Of a DNA stretch of 39,083 nt, positions 7,701-15,875 are shown in pieces. A program made the translations under genes and the position numbers. The DNA is from a virus: positions 1-39,083 of IMG/VR virus record IMGVR_UViG_3300035661_000159; one strand, 5' to 3'. How positions within the stretch are numbered: position 1 is the stretch's first letter; every line of letters starts with the position of its first letter. The notes beneath the pieces were generated by a model, which was not told the origin of the DNA, did no database searches, and was given only the letters and a program-made list of their open reading frames with translations.

Positions 7701-8212
7701 CCAACCCTTGTATATGACAACTCTTCTTTTTTTACATTACCATTATTCCAGAATATTCTTACGGTTCCGTCAATCGGGGTATTATTTAGCAGGCCGCCAG
7801 TGCCGGAGATACCATCTGCTGCAGTTGTTTTTACAATGTTTGCATAATCCCCTGACTGAGGAATGCCATATATATCAATTTCAGAAACAGCTACACCATT
7901 CAGGTAAATTGTTTCAATGTCCTCGCATTCATGGTTCGCGTGTACGCAAACGATATGCTTGTACTGGTCAAAATCTCCGCTTGTAAGCACGGCAACAATA
8001 GAGCCTCCAACTCTAGCCCTACCGTAAACTATTCTATGTGGGGATTCCTCGGCAATAATAGACGCAAATACATCCTGCTTTACTTCTGCCGCAACAGCAC
8101 CAGCAGGCGGGTTATTTTTTTTGTTTAAACCAAATATCGTTTCAACAAATTTTACAGCGCCACCGACGGCTATTCCGACCAAGACTGATGCGCCACTAAG
8201 TGCCTCTGCCAT
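4799..8212 (-). CDS. Tail tip / central fibre protein (lambda J-like host specificity protein)
   Basis: This 1137-residue protein is the largest gene in the window, in the J position after an NlpC/P60-like gene. The N-terminus has a hydrophobic stretch (ASVLVGIAVGGAV), then the tail-hub part (HRIVYGRARVGG; HIVCVHANHECEDIETIYLNG). Residues about 375-511 look like an inserted carbohydrate-binding beta-sandwich (FSIFIKHLAI, GNGWYRIEKV, SYVSGYIQTD). The hub resumes with FSYKTWALRIGDRVSF. A fibronectin III-like domain follows near residues 800-900 (VEYKKYEDAHY), then a beta-rich C-terminus. It probably contacts the host surface. Confidence 0.85.
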   Translation of the reverse strand: MAEALSGASVLVGIAVGGAVKFVETIFGLNKKNNPPAGAVAAEVKQDVFASIIAEESPHRIVYGRARVGGSIVAVLTSGDFDQYKHIVCVHANHECEDIETIYLNGVAVSEIDIYGIPQSGDYANIVKTTAADGISGTGGLLNNTPIDGTVRIFWNNGNVKKEELSYTRVGKTITGLPNRAAYTVNYEYNKATSPVRILKQLGATGQAGNPTMIAEIPNAKWTFNHMLSGMTYSIIRVDLTDDRFKSGMPEVEAIIKGKKLHDVRSIQYPNDTPVWSENPALALADYLTSDICGVPMPVVVHYSGTAVGGSDKSISLPAGASSIQNDYKGMKVRIISGTGAGQIRDVIQSAKNIWKNSEVITLSDNPNAVVLYANTIADPFGGTLADRVVPSASSSYNFISETVSALTNETYAFSIFIKHLAIDDSSFSIYFGKSNYQGGGSIDFSAVGGVISSSSTDVKIVSYGNGWYRIEKVQVLTIDCTDLNMTFGGISADVALFGKQIEKSSYVSGYIQTDNAAGRVGAIIDKSWAVRPDATSVFDVFGENSDFPLSDYITAANVCDEVVTSGAWSGNRYTINGVISADQSQSGVIDEIAKCMAGEVVATTWGLTAGKYVAPIMALSQSDIVGDLSFTAGIKDSELFNGIKGKFRSAENQYVSTDFAPYQNAAYLAVDGAEVWNDISFDFTNEKQRVHNLCRIQLEDQRSSFIIQADFSYKTWALRIGDRVSFTSSFLNQVNKVYRVAGKSFGSSSAISLTLKEDSASIWDLADAVVADVIPSTGLPNLYFTEPPIGLIASESLYETTNSSGVKVKLHLEWSIPAESNIYDYIVEYKKYEDAHYTNSLNSFSKSLDIFDFPSGSYDFRVYARSNLRIRSAPSSKLTYKISGLALPPEVITGFTVKPFNNYAVCNWDRTTSLDVKIGGDVEIRVCQNADPSWEKATIIPDAKFNGDATSANVSLVTGRYFAKFIDSSGQYSPSPAYFDVTEALITGFTTVSTVSQHPTFAGDKVNCGVFTNNLRITSYAAEATYDFNATVDYGSVLTRRIRATISSISYNTSSLFDAKTGLFDDAAGAFDGEPANGAKAILYARISDNNIAWSGWFPFMITDIKCRYAQYQLRLSSTDPNINIDISELTVTAKV

Positions 8213-8573
8213 TTTTAGCTCCTGTCCATGCTATTTCAGCAAGCTTTCTATCGAAAAAAATTATTCCATCCTTGCTCGCTGCAACAATTTTTGAGCCAAC
8301 AAAAATATGCAGCAGCCCGTTTCTCATTCCTATATCGCCATCCATTGCCGTATTAATGTCTATTCTATCAAATTCTCTATCAACAGCAGCTAAAATGCTG
8401 CCATTTTTTAATATTTCTACTTTGGCTGATTGCTCACTGTCCCACAATTTTTCAGGAAGATATTTCTTCCCATTCAATATTTCAAGCCAACCAATTGCAA
8501 ATATTACGCAATCATTTTTACCATACTCGAAAGGAGTTGAAAGCTTTGAAATAATATACTGGTCAAGCATCAT
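8196..8573 (-). CDS. NlpC/P60-like tail assembly protein (lambda K-type, DUF6950-like)
   Basis: This 125-residue protein has FEYGKNDCVIFAIGWLE, where C22 follows the NDC signature of compact phage papain-fold peptidases, and GDIGMRNGLLHIFVG with H89 as the likely catalytic partner. The family is usually annotated as DUF6950 or tail assembly protein and lies just before the J-like gene, as here. It probably trims peptidoglycan during entry or acts in tip assembly. The start ATGATG at 8573 overlaps the stop of the minor tail gene, and its 3' end overlaps the J-like gene by 17 bases. Confidence 0.78.
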   Translation of the reverse strand: MMLDQYIISKLSTPFEYGKNDCVIFAIGWLEILNGKKYLPEKLWDSEQSAKVEILKNGSILAAVDREFDRIDINTAMDGDIGMRNGLLHIFVGSKIVAASKDGIIFFDRKLAEIAWTGAKNGRGT

Positions 8574-9166
8574 TGCCTAGATTGAAATTTGGATGATAGC
8601 CATATGCTTGAGTCTGGGTTAGAAATCAAGTCTGTCAGGTACTCAAGACCTTTATCTGTTGGGTATTTCTGCGATTGCTGGGCGTGATTAATTCTCAATG
8701 ACGAGCCTTTTTTCAGGCCATAAGCCGATGTTTCGCAATTTATTGTAACCGAGCCAGCAGCCTCGCCACCCGAGCCTGACATTGAAACCGTAGCTACATC
8801 CATTGTCCCACGCCAACATATGACAGGCTCACCAACAAGCCTATAATTCTCATCTAATGGGCAGAAATATATCTTCGCAGTTCTTCCCCTATACTCATAA
8901 ACATTACCAATGGAAAGCGCCAAAAACGATGTAACAACTACATTTAAGACAAGCTGCATCCCGCTTGATGCTGAACCGCTCTCTTCGCTAATGTCAGATA
9001 TTTCTCCAAGATTACCGACACCCATCCATGTTTGATTATTGAATATCAAATCTTGTCCGGCTGAACATAGTCGAACCGGTGCAGATGAAAAATCAAGCTC
9101 GACAAAATATGCGACTCTAATTGATGGCCGCTCAAGTTCTGTTTGCTGGGAAACTGTTACGGTCAC
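8570..9166 (-). CDS. Minor tail protein of the tail tip hub
   Basis: This 198-residue beta-rich protein has VAYFVELDFSSAPVRLCSAG followed by TWMGVGNLGEISDISE. That pattern is typical of the hub proteins that connect the distal tail ring to the J-like protein in Gram-negative siphophages (lambda L position). GRTAKIYFCPLDENYRLVG fits the same family. It overlaps its neighbours by 4 bases on both sides. The role in tip assembly is inferred from family resemblance and gene order. Confidence 0.7.
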   Translation of the reverse strand: MTVTVSQQTELERPSIRVAYFVELDFSSAPVRLCSAGQDLIFNNQTWMGVGNLGEISDISEESGSASSGMQLVLNVVVTSFLALSIGNVYEYRGRTAKIYFCPLDENYRLVGEPVICWRGTMDVATVSMSGSGGEAAGSVTINCETSAYGLKKGSSLRINHAQQSQKYPTDKGLEYLTDLISNPDSSIWLSSKFQSRQ

Positions 9167-9777
9167 GGCCTGAAATCCTCAATTAAGCTAATGCTCATTT
9201 TGGAGGCCATTGTCAAATTGTAACTAATCTCTAGCACGCTTCCTTTTTCGCTTCTAAATAGCGCTGTAGGCGCATCCCATATGACAGCCTCATTAACTAC
9301 TCTAGCAACACGAAGAGGCGGAGAGAATGACACTGTGACCGCGCCAAAGGCATTCGCAATCGCATTATCAGTAATCATAAGTAGCTGCCTTGTATCGCCA
9401 CTTCCAACGCCTATCATATCCCCAGCAATAAAATACTTATCTGCCTGAGTCGCATCCGTAAATGTGAGCGATGTACTTCCCTGCGCGGCATTAGCTGAAA
9501 TCAACGGTGAGCCGCGATAATCACCAATTGGAACAGGGCGACCCATATTATGCAGAGCTAATTGGTTTATCTGCCCATTGAGCTTTAAAATCATCCCTTG
9601 CCATATGCCAGTTTTTGATGCACTCATTTTGTCTGTTGATAAGCTTACCGTCCATAAAGGAACGGACACCTCAACAGCTTGTGAGCCAAATACAGATGAA
9701 AACGCAGCATCATTCCTTCTTTGGCCGAAGGTAAACTCCTCAACCAGAATATCGCTTGGGAAACTAATAACACTCAT
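9163..9777 (-). CDS. Distal tail protein (tail tip ring component)
   Basis: This 204-residue protein sits directly after the tape measure gene, the usual place of the distal tail protein. It has FTFGQRRNDAAFSSVFG, then VEVSVPLWTVSLSTDKM and a long beta-rich part. This resembles the 200-residue tail proteins found between tape measure and hub genes in similar phages. It probably forms the ring that closes the tail tube. It is coupled at both ends by 4-base overlaps. No catalytic motif is visible. Confidence 0.65.
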   Translation of the reverse strand: MSVISFPSDILVEEFTFGQRRNDAAFSSVFGSQAVEVSVPLWTVSLSTDKMSASKTGIWQGMILKLNGQINQLALHNMGRPVPIGDYRGSPLISANAAQGSTSLTFTDATQADKYFIAGDMIGVGSGDTRQLLMITDNAIANAFGAVTVSFSPPLRVARVVNEAVIWDAPTALFRSEKGSVLEISYNLTMASKMSISLIEDFRP

Positions 9778-11999
9778 GCCAATCGTCCTTGTCTGGTTAA
9801 TCTATCAACAAGCCTTGCATGACCGTTTTCTATCATGCTTTGAACGTCTTTCATTACGGATGCTCTATCGGCTCTTGAGTCAATGTTTATCGTTGTTTGG
9901 TCAATAATTGTAACGCCATTCGTAGCAGAATCTCCACCAGCAAGATTACGGATTACCTCGGCTTGAGCCTTTGGTAAAACCATTTCTTTCTCATGTAGCT
10001 GAGTTATTGGATTAATACCAGCCGGAATGTCATATCCGCCCTCGGCAGATGCGATTGTTCCATTTGCTGCCGCAATCATAGGTACAGCAAAAGTCTCCGC
10101 CGCTGCCATTGCACTTACTGCTGCTGCAGGAGCGAGTCCAAGACCAACAATAGGTATTGCAGCCGTTGATGTAAAGGCGTTTAATCCTGCCTGCGCTACA
10201 GATGATTGAGCCTCTAATGTCATTGTTGCAGCATATGCAGCCTGAGCCGTTTTCCCAACCAGCATTCTTGATATTTGCATTTCAATAAAGCTTGTCAGGA
10301 ACGCATCAGCAATATTCAGTGCAACACTCTTTAGCGAATCCTCAAGGTTTTTACCCTGCAAAATAGACTGTGATATGCTGGATGCTATACCATGAGCCAT
10401 GCCCTCATATGCCCTTTTGGTCATATCAGCCCACTTTTTTGCATCCTCTGCTTCTGGCTTTAAGGTTACGCGCTTTTTATCAGCAGCGATTTTCCTATCT
10501 ATCATCGTAATTTGTCGTTCAATTGCAGAAGTTTCTTCTTTCGTAGCATCGGAAGATTTCAAAGTTGCAAGAACTTCTACTCTTTCAGATTTTGCAAGCT
10601 CATCTTTTGCAGTAGCTAAAGCATCAATTTCTTCTTTTGTCTTTCCAAGAATTTCATTCTCATGCTCCGAGGCAAGAGCTTTTTTCTCAAATTCATCAGC
10701 CTCCTTGCGCATATTTGCAAGGCTTTTTTCGTAATCAGCTTCAATTTCTTTTTGAGCCTCTTTTCTGCTTTTTTCTCCCGCTGCCCATCTTTCCTGCCTC
10801 TCACTTTCAATGCGAGCAAGCTTTCCGGCTGCCATCCTTTCTTCTTCCGACATTGTTTTCTTTTTTGCCGAAACAACTTCAACAGCACTTGCCCCCTCAA
10901 GAATCCTCTTATTAAATGCGTTTAATGCTGCCTCGGCAATGGCATTATCAGCCTTCATGCTTGCCCTAATATTTGCTATTTGGTCGAATGTTGTCTTATC
11001 CAAATTTAACGCACCATTCACAAGAGCGGCACCCTGAGCGGCCATTCCTCCCATTTCCCTACCAATTCCAGAGAATAAATCTGCTACCGTTGCCCCAACA
11101 ACGGCGACGGTCTGATAAACATACTTAAATGTGGTTGCAAGACCCTCACCAATATCCTTTAACCCTCCTGAGCCACCCATTTCATCAGCCGCTTTGTTTG
11201 CTTCTTTTAGTGCGTCAGTCAGGTCAAATACAGCCTCAGATAAAGCTGGCAAGAATGCCTCTCCCATCTTTACCTTCAAGTCTTCCCAATATCGAGTTAA
11301 TGAGGTCATCGCTTTACCAGCGGTAGTCATTGACTCTTCGTAAATCCCGTTATATCTGGATGCTTCTTCAAGTGTTGAATTTGTACGAGCTAATACCTTG
11401 TCCTTTTCTGTTAATTGGTCAACTGTCTTACCCATTTCTGCGGCAAGTTTCTTATATGACTGTTCAAAGCTAACATTTAGTCCTAATGTTTTTAATACTT
11501 CTGTTTGACCAGACTTGATGCCATAAATAAGCCTCTGCATCGCCTCGCTTGAGTTTACATTGCCAACTACAGCAACGTCCTGAGCAGCACGGCCAAGCTT
11601 TGTTGCCATAGATAAATCAATTTGTGCAGTAGCAAGCTGAGTTAGTGCGTCCCTAGATTGAAGCATTGAAATTCCAGATTTTTGAAGGGCTTTTGAATAT
11701 TCCTCCATTTCTTTTCTGGTATATCCAGCATTATTCCCAGCGATACCCATAACTATGCCCATCGTCTCGAAACGAGAGGCGAGCATTGCAGATTCTTTAA
11801 TTAGGTCAGCAAGCTTGAATGCGGCGAATGCCGATGCTGCCGTTTTTGCCGCAAAGCCTAAAACATCCTGAGCGGCAGATAGTGTTTTTGCTGATTCTTC
11901 GGCAACATTGCTTGCCTTCGACAATTCAAGAAGTTTATCAACCCCCTCTTTTATTTGTCTTGTGTCAACTTCGATTTGTAGCGTAGCAACGTCAGCCAT
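9774..11999 (-). CDS. Tail tape measure protein
   Basis: This 741-residue, Ala- and Lys-rich, mostly helical protein has the tape measure layout. An N-terminal coiled region precedes a conserved block (LIYGIKSGQTEVLKTLGLNVSF read in pieces around residues 158-180) and YWEDLKVKMGEAF. A long coiled coil with RQERWAAGEKSRKEAQKE follows near residues 390-500, then a hydrophobic Ala-rich stretch, and a C-terminus with GINPITQLHEKEMVLP. By the usual rule of about 0.15 nm per residue the tail should be near 110 nm. Its start overlaps the GT chaperone stop by 8 bases. Confidence 0.93.
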   Translation of the reverse strand: MADVATLQIEVDTRQIKEGVDKLLELSKASNVAEESAKTLSAAQDVLGFAAKTAASAFAAFKLADLIKESAMLASRFETMGIVMGIAGNNAGYTRKEMEEYSKALQKSGISMLQSRDALTQLATAQIDLSMATKLGRAAQDVAVVGNVNSSEAMQRLIYGIKSGQTEVLKTLGLNVSFEQSYKKLAAEMGKTVDQLTEKDKVLARTNSTLEEASRYNGIYEESMTTAGKAMTSLTRYWEDLKVKMGEAFLPALSEAVFDLTDALKEANKAADEMGGSGGLKDIGEGLATTFKYVYQTVAVVGATVADLFSGIGREMGGMAAQGAALVNGALNLDKTTFDQIANIRASMKADNAIAEAALNAFNKRILEGASAVEVVSAKKKTMSEEERMAAGKLARIESERQERWAAGEKSRKEAQKEIEADYEKSLANMRKEADEFEKKALASEHENEILGKTKEEIDALATAKDELAKSERVEVLATLKSSDATKEETSAIERQITMIDRKIAADKKRVTLKPEAEDAKKWADMTKRAYEGMAHGIASSISQSILQGKNLEDSLKSVALNIADAFLTSFIEMQISRMLVGKTAQAAYAATMTLEAQSSVAQAGLNAFTSTAAIPIVGLGLAPAAAVSAMAAAETFAVPMIAAANGTIASAEGGYDIPAGINPITQLHEKEMVLPKAQAEVIRNLAGGDSATNGVTIIDQTTINIDSRADRASVMKDVQSMIENGHARLVDRLTRQGRLA

Positions 12000-12656
12000 T
12001 TATAAACTCCCTATCCATAGCTCTAATTGTAGCAACTTCCCACGGAGTCGGGGTTCTATTTGTCATTTCAGCCCACGCCTTTATTTCGCCCCAAGCAATA
12101 GGAAGCGCAGATTTGTTGGCATACCCCCTGCACTCAGATAACTCACAAAACCATCGCCACAAATACGCGACACTACGCGGGAAATTTGATTGGTCTAGCT
12201 CAATTGGGCGGCGCTTTGTTATGCGCTCAACATTTTTAAGATGCTCCCTTAAAGTTGAGCCGTCCTCCTGCCTTGCAGATAGCTTTTTTTCAGACCGGAC
12301 AAAATCGCAAAGCCTATTTGTCAGCCCCGAATAAAATTTTTCACATCCAGCGCGGCCTTGAACACCTGACCACGAATTAACGGGTAGGCACTATAGATGC
12401 GTTCTGCCTCTTTCGCGCTGAACTCAATAGACTTTCCATCAACCTCTAAGTTTTCCCATCCAATAGTGTACTTGGCTAAAACTGCGCAAGTCTTCGGAAT
12501 ATCATCTGCTGCATCACTTGCCTCTTGGAAGCCTTCGGCATAAACACCCTTGATAACGATTACAAGGTTTGTGTCCTTGTCTGTTTTCGGGTTTCTTATT
12601 ACACATCGGTATCCTTCGTTTGAAATTGCTACAACATCCAGTATTGAAATATCCAT
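11992..12656 (-). CDS. Tail assembly chaperone GT, made by -1 ribosomal frameshift
   Basis: No start codon explains the open frame from about 12335 to 11992, yet it encodes a well-formed helical domain (YLWRWFCELSECRGY; WGEIKAWAEMTNRTPTPWEV) typical of the T extension of tail chaperones. It is reached from the G gene by a -1 shift at A AAT TTT (12339-12333). The fusion is about 221 residues: 108 codons of G plus 113 in the new frame. The stop lies inside the first codons of the tape measure gene. G and GT load the tape measure protein and tail tube, as gpG and gpGT do in lambda. Confidence 0.85.
12321..12656 (-). CDS. Tail assembly chaperone G
   Basis: This 111-residue protein is encoded between the tail tube gene and the tape measure gene, the invariant place of the G chaperone. 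It begins MDISILDVVAISNEGYR and ends NFIRG at TGA 12323-12321. Most ribosomes should make this form; a minority shift near its end to make GT. It has no catalytic motif. It binds unassembled tape measure and tube protein in related phages. Family identity comes from position, size and the frameshift. Confidence 0.85.
   Translation of the reverse strand: MDISILDVVAISNEGYRCVIRNPKTDKDTNLVIVIKGVYAEGFQEASDAADDIPKTCAVLAKYTIGWENLEVDGKSIEFSAKEAERIYSAYPLIRGQVFKAALDVKNFIRG
12333..12339 (-). other. -1 frameshift slippery heptamer A AAT TTT
   Basis: Read on the - strand the zero-frame codons are AAA AAT TTT ATT. The heptamer A_AAT_TTT fits the X_XXY_YYZ rule and allows both tRNAs to re-pair after a one-base backward slip. 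The zero frame ends only ten bases later at TGA. The -1 frame then continues for 113 sense codons. Frame relation and downstream homology agree. Confidence 0.85.
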
Positions 12657-12669
12657 TTTAGCTCCGTAA

Positions 12670-13884
12670 TTAGACTGCTTGTGAGTCTTGAATTGTCAGT
12701 GTTGTTGCATCTGTTGCAGCGGCAGCGCCGCCAGCAGTATTTAGCAAGGCAGTGAATGGCATAGTCATCACAATACCTTTTTCTCCGTCATCCTTGTCAG
12801 CGCCACCAATCTTTACGCGGTTCATAACGAATGTCATAAAGTCGGAGGTTGGTAAGCTTCCAGTGGTAAATGCGCCAATAATTGAAACCTCTGTCTCATT
12901 TGTGAAGTAATCACGCATAACTGCATTTTCAAAGTAAACGGACATTTGGCCGGTTACTTTTACGCGACCTTCCGCAATATCTGCAATTGAGTTGCTGCCA
13001 ACTACTTTTAGCGTACTCATTCCGCCATCAACCTTGATTTCCAATCCTGTCAGCGTTGCAACCTGAACGCCACCAACATAAACCGCACCATTTGCCGCAG
13101 CCAGAATGCCGGTTGATGTTTCTGACGTAGGGGAAGTGAAATATGCTGCTGTAGTATTTGTTACGTCCTTGCCAAGAATATCAAAATCAATCATAGCCAT
13201 GCCGGATGGGGGCAATTTGATTGACATTCCATTCATCTTGCATCCGGTATAAACCTCTGACTGTGCAATGTCTGAGTGCCAATGCTCTATGTTATAAGAG
13301 TCATCAGTGTGCCCGGTCAAAGGAGTGTATGTTTTCTTACCAACCATTGAGCAAGAAACAGAATCGCCAGCAACCTTAGCGGCAACAGCAGTGCCATCCA
13401 AGAAAATTCCGGTAATATTGAGCGCCGTCAATGCTGTAATCAGAAAGTTGCGAGTATTATTGTTCAGGCCAGTTGTTGTCCAACCAGTAAAGCGAATAAC
13501 GTCACCAACCTTATGTCCATCAGTAATCCATGAGCCAGCGGAACGAACAAACTGAGGTGATGCCGCTGCCGCAGTAATTGTAACTTGCGCTGCAGTAGTT
13601 CCACCAACTACAGACAGTTTCCGCAATGTAGATTCAATAAATAACTGATATGTAAGTGGCGATAGTTCACCGTTTATTGTCCCGCCTATATTTTTTGCTC
13701 CATGCCTAAAATCTGACACCTGATAGTTAGCGCTAAGTTCACTGGATGAATACGTTTCTTTTTTCAAGCTAAGAGTAGAGCTAACACGGCGCAGCGATTG
13801 CGCAAGCGTAGCGCCAGCCAGCACGCCGAAAGTTACCTCTTTTTTAATCCGTAGCTGTTTTGCTATTCCGGTTGCGATTGCCAT
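12670..13884 (-). CDS. Major tail tube protein
   Basis: This 404-residue beta-rich protein precedes the chaperones, as tube proteins do. It opens MAIATGIAKQLRIKKE and contains RRVSSTLSLKKETYSSSEL and FRHGAKNIGGTINGELSP, signatures of the phage tube protein family (phage_tube_2 type). GVQVATLTGLEIKVDGG and RVKVTGQMSVYFEN belong to the C-terminal tube domain. Residues about 125-215 may be an added surface domain, since the protein is longer than the smallest tube proteins. It polymerises around the tape measure protein to form the tail. Confidence 0.88.
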   Translation of the reverse strand: MAIATGIAKQLRIKKEVTFGVLAGATLAQSLRRVSSTLSLKKETYSSSELSANYQVSDFRHGAKNIGGTINGELSPLTYQLFIESTLRKLSVVGGTTAAQVTITAAAASPQFVRSAGSWITDGHKVGDVIRFTGWTTTGLNNNTRNFLITALTALNITGIFLDGTAVAAKVAGDSVSCSMVGKKTYTPLTGHTDDSYNIEHWHSDIAQSEVYTGCKMNGMSIKLPPSGMAMIDFDILGKDVTNTTAAYFTSPTSETSTGILAAANGAVYVGGVQVATLTGLEIKVDGGMSTLKVVGSNSIADIAEGRVKVTGQMSVYFENAVMRDYFTNETEVSIIGAFTTGSLPTSDFMTFVMNRVKIGGADKDDGEKGIVMTMPFTALLNTAGGAAAATDATTLTIQDSQAV

Positions 13885-13896
13885 AATTATTCTCCC

Positions 13897-14301
13897 TTAA
13901 TTAATATTTGCAAAAAATGGTACTGAAATTTTTGTAATCCAAAACTTACCGTCTTGTCCGTTGCTATCAACCTCTGGCGTGCCGCTTATTACAACATCCA
14001 CACCACCACTTGAAAATGTTGCCCCGCGCTTAAATACAGAACTTATTAACTCTGCTCTGCTTAGTGAATTTTTAGTCCCATTTAGCAGCGGATAATACAA
14101 TAATATCATCATTACGCCGACTTCACGTTTAAAAGTTCCGCCAAGCACAGGATTTTCTGGCCTGCCCATTACAATTGAAACAGACTGATACTTTTGCCCT
14201 ATTACCGGCTTAAAATCTGTATTCTCATATACCGTATCAATCAATGGAGAAATTAAAGATAAAGCAGTTTCAATCGCGGCGCGAATAGCAATAACACTCA
14301 T
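13897..14301 (-). CDS. Tail terminator (DUF4128-like)
   Basis: This 134-residue protein lies between the HK97 gp10-like gene and the tube gene, where the tail terminator is found. The sequence (AIRAAIETALSLISPLIDTVYENTDF read in pieces, then FKREVGVMMILLYYPL) matches the small alpha/beta terminator family DUF4128. It should cap the finished tail and connect it to the neck. ATG 14301 overlaps the upstream stop by one base. Identification is by position and moderate family resemblance. Confidence 0.75.
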   Translation of the reverse strand: MSVIAIRAAIETALSLISPLIDTVYENTDFKPVIGQKYQSVSIVMGRPENPVLGGTFKREVGVMMILLYYPLLNGTKNSLSRAELISSVFKRGATFSSGGVDVVISGTPEVDSNGQDGKFWITKISVPFFANIN

Positions 14302-14732
14302 TATTTTACCCCTGAGACAGCAATATCCACTACACCCTGAAACTCAGCCTTTGTTATGGCAACAAGACCCGCCGGAGCCTGTCTTGACCAGCCATTCTCT
14401 ATCCTTTTTGCATACGGCACATTATTTGTCAGGTAGTGAATAGCAGGCTTTGGAATAATCTTCCCAGAAATTGTGCCTATTGTTTTGCTCCCTGACTTAT
14501 CTGTTCCGACAACCTCATTCAAAATAGGAGTTTCATACCCATATTGCCAATTAGCCCTGAATCTTCCGCCAACATACCCAGCGGGGGGCTTGCTTTTCCA
14601 ATATTTTGCATCACCAACAGGGCTTCTCATAACAAGGCGCGTGCCAATGTCCAAAAGAACCTTTGTCGTCACAGCCTCAAGATTTGACTTTGACCTGTTT
14701 GCAAAACGACTTATTTCATCAGAAAAACTCAT
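14301..14732 (-). CDS. HK97 gp10-like neck / tail completion protein
   Basis: The start ATG 14732 overlaps the upstream stop as ATGA; a TTG five codons earlier is less likely. The 143-residue protein contains LVMRSPVGDAKYWKSKPPAGYVGGRFRANW in overlapping short motifs, which is typical of HK97 gp10-family proteins (RSPVDTG-like followed by GR-RANW). PYAKRIENGWSRQAPAGLV near the end is also typical. It probably helps to join head and tail. Family identity is fairly sure; the exact step is not shown. Confidence 0.78.
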   Translation of the reverse strand: MSFSDEISRFANRSKSNLEAVTTKVLLDIGTRLVMRSPVGDAKYWKSKPPAGYVGGRFRANWQYGYETPILNEVVGTDKSGSKTIGTISGKIIPKPAIHYLTNNVPYAKRIENGWSRQAPAGLVAITKAEFQGVVDIAVSGVK

Positions 14733-15097
14733 TGTCTTATTTGGCAATCAAAGTAAATTGGAACGTCTGTAGGGCGGGTTTCTCTAATATTTACAATAAC
14801 CCATACTTCCATTCCAATAGCTACTGTGTCACCGATTTTAAACGAAGATAGACCGTAAGCGGGAATCATAATAATTTTATCCCCAGCCAAAACTTGATTT
14901 ACACCAGCAGTTTGCCCTGACCCTTGCAACCCAGACTCGGACAGTAGGCCAAAAGTATTCTGCTCAATAGAATGCAGCTTACTCTCTCCTGTTGCTGGGT
15001 CATACGCGCCAGCCGTTATGCTTGTAATAGTAATAGCAATCCCGATAGGGGGCTTCAATTTATTATAAACAGCAAGCGCGGATTTTGCGTAGTTCAT
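14729..15097 (-). CDS. Head closure-like connector protein
   Basis: This 122-residue beta-rich protein lies between the adaptor candidate and the gp10-like gene, the usual place of the head closure (stopper) protein. It has PPIGIAITITSITAGAYDP and GMEVWVIVNIRETRPTDVPI, the latter resembling the end of several phage stopper proteins. It overlaps its neighbours by 4 bases on both sides. Function is inferred from position and fold-like pattern. Confidence 0.62.
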   Translation of the reverse strand: MNYAKSALAVYNKLKPPIGIAITITSITAGAYDPATGESKLHSIEQNTFGLLSESGLQGSGQTAGVNQVLAGDKIIMIPAYGLSSFKIGDTVAIGMEVWVIVNIRETRPTDVPIYFDCQIRQ

Positions 15098-15603
15098 TTT
15101 CTAACTATCGAAGCATGGCCGCCACCGCATAACAACGGCCTCAGAATAGCGTCAACAGCACGATACCGCTTCCATTGAGGGCTTCCGGTGTCATATGTTG
15201 TAGAAAGCGCGCCAATAGCCTCGCTAGACACCTGCTGAGTCAAGTCTTCCATCAGGTTATCGGTGATTGCTCGGAAGGAAAGCTCTGCACAGGCAGATTT
15301 AACTTCTTTTGGGATTTCGGTGTTTAGGTAGTAGCCATTCCCATACAAGGAGCGTTCTTTTTTTGCATTCTCACGCGGCCAATCAAGACCTTGATTGTCG
15401 CTTGTGCGTGCGCCTATCCATAATCCACGGTAAGCCTGCACCATGTAATCAGTCGCCTTGCGGCAAGCGATTTCTTTTTGCGCTGTAGTCAGTGCAGCCC
15501 AAGCATCATTTCCGCGTGCTGCATTGTAAGCGTCAACCTCTGCCGTGGATGAATAAGACTCGGCATTAGTTAATCCCGCACCACTTTCAACAATTAGCGA
15601 CAT
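15094..15603 (-). CDS. Head-tail adaptor (DnaT-like / gp6-like connector)
   Basis: This 169-residue helical protein has SGAGLTNAESYSSTAEVDAY, then AWAALTTAQKEIACRKATDYM and TSDNQGLDWPREN. This is the common phage connector often labelled 'DnaT-like ssDNA-binding protein'. Despite that label, its position after the coat gene shows a head completion role, forming the ring below the portal. It is coupled to both neighbours. The family signature is clear. Confidence 0.82.
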   Translation of the reverse strand: MSLIVESGAGLTNAESYSSTAEVDAYNAARGNDAWAALTTAQKEIACRKATDYMVQAYRGLWIGARTSDNQGLDWPRENAKKERSLYGNGYYLNTEIPKEVKSACAELSFRAITDNLMEDLTQQVSSEAIGALSTTYDTGSPQWKRYRAVDAILRPLLCGGGHASIVRK

Positions 15604-15839
15604 TACTCAGTCTCAGCAAGAAGTGACTTTAGGTCAGCTTTTTTTGCTCCATCTGGAATTTTGATGTTCAACTCTGCAAGGCGATCACGCATTTGTTGAA
15701 CGGTTAAATCTTCCTCAACTTGCTCGATCTCAACATATTCAGTCATTGTTTCAGAGTCAAAATCACTTTTGTTGATAATTACAAAAGCGCCTTGCTCATC
15801 TGGATTTGTTGCATTTATTCTCATTGTCGGAGTTTGCAT
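15603..15839 (-). CDS. Small head protein with HeH/LEM-like C-terminal domain (78 aa)
   Basis: The start at ATG 15839 (MQTPTMRINATNPDEQG) has the ribosome site AAAGGAATT; an upstream in-frame start at 15893 lies inside a terminator hairpin and is unlikely. The C-terminal part LTVQQMRDRLAELNIKIPDG then KKADLKSLLAE resembles the HeH/LEM or SAP-like helix-extended-loop-helix fold found beside coat genes in many phages. It may bind DNA or another head protein. Function is not established. Confidence 0.65.
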   Translation of the reverse strand: MQTPTMRINATNPDEQGAFVIINKSDFDSETMTEYVEIEQVEEDLTVQQMRDRLAELNIKIPDGAKKADLKSLLAETE

Positions 15840-15875
15840 TTTAATTCCTTTTTGTTGGTTAAAAAGACTATCAAC

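Noticed and set aside
8200-8580. 126-codon + strand frame opposite the NlpC/P60-like gene
   Set aside because: The opposite strand has a clear family match and operon coupling; this frame has neither.
12003-12320. Apparent gap or separate gene between chaperone G and tape measure
   Set aside because: No start codon fits; the open frame is the T extension reached by the -1 frameshift.
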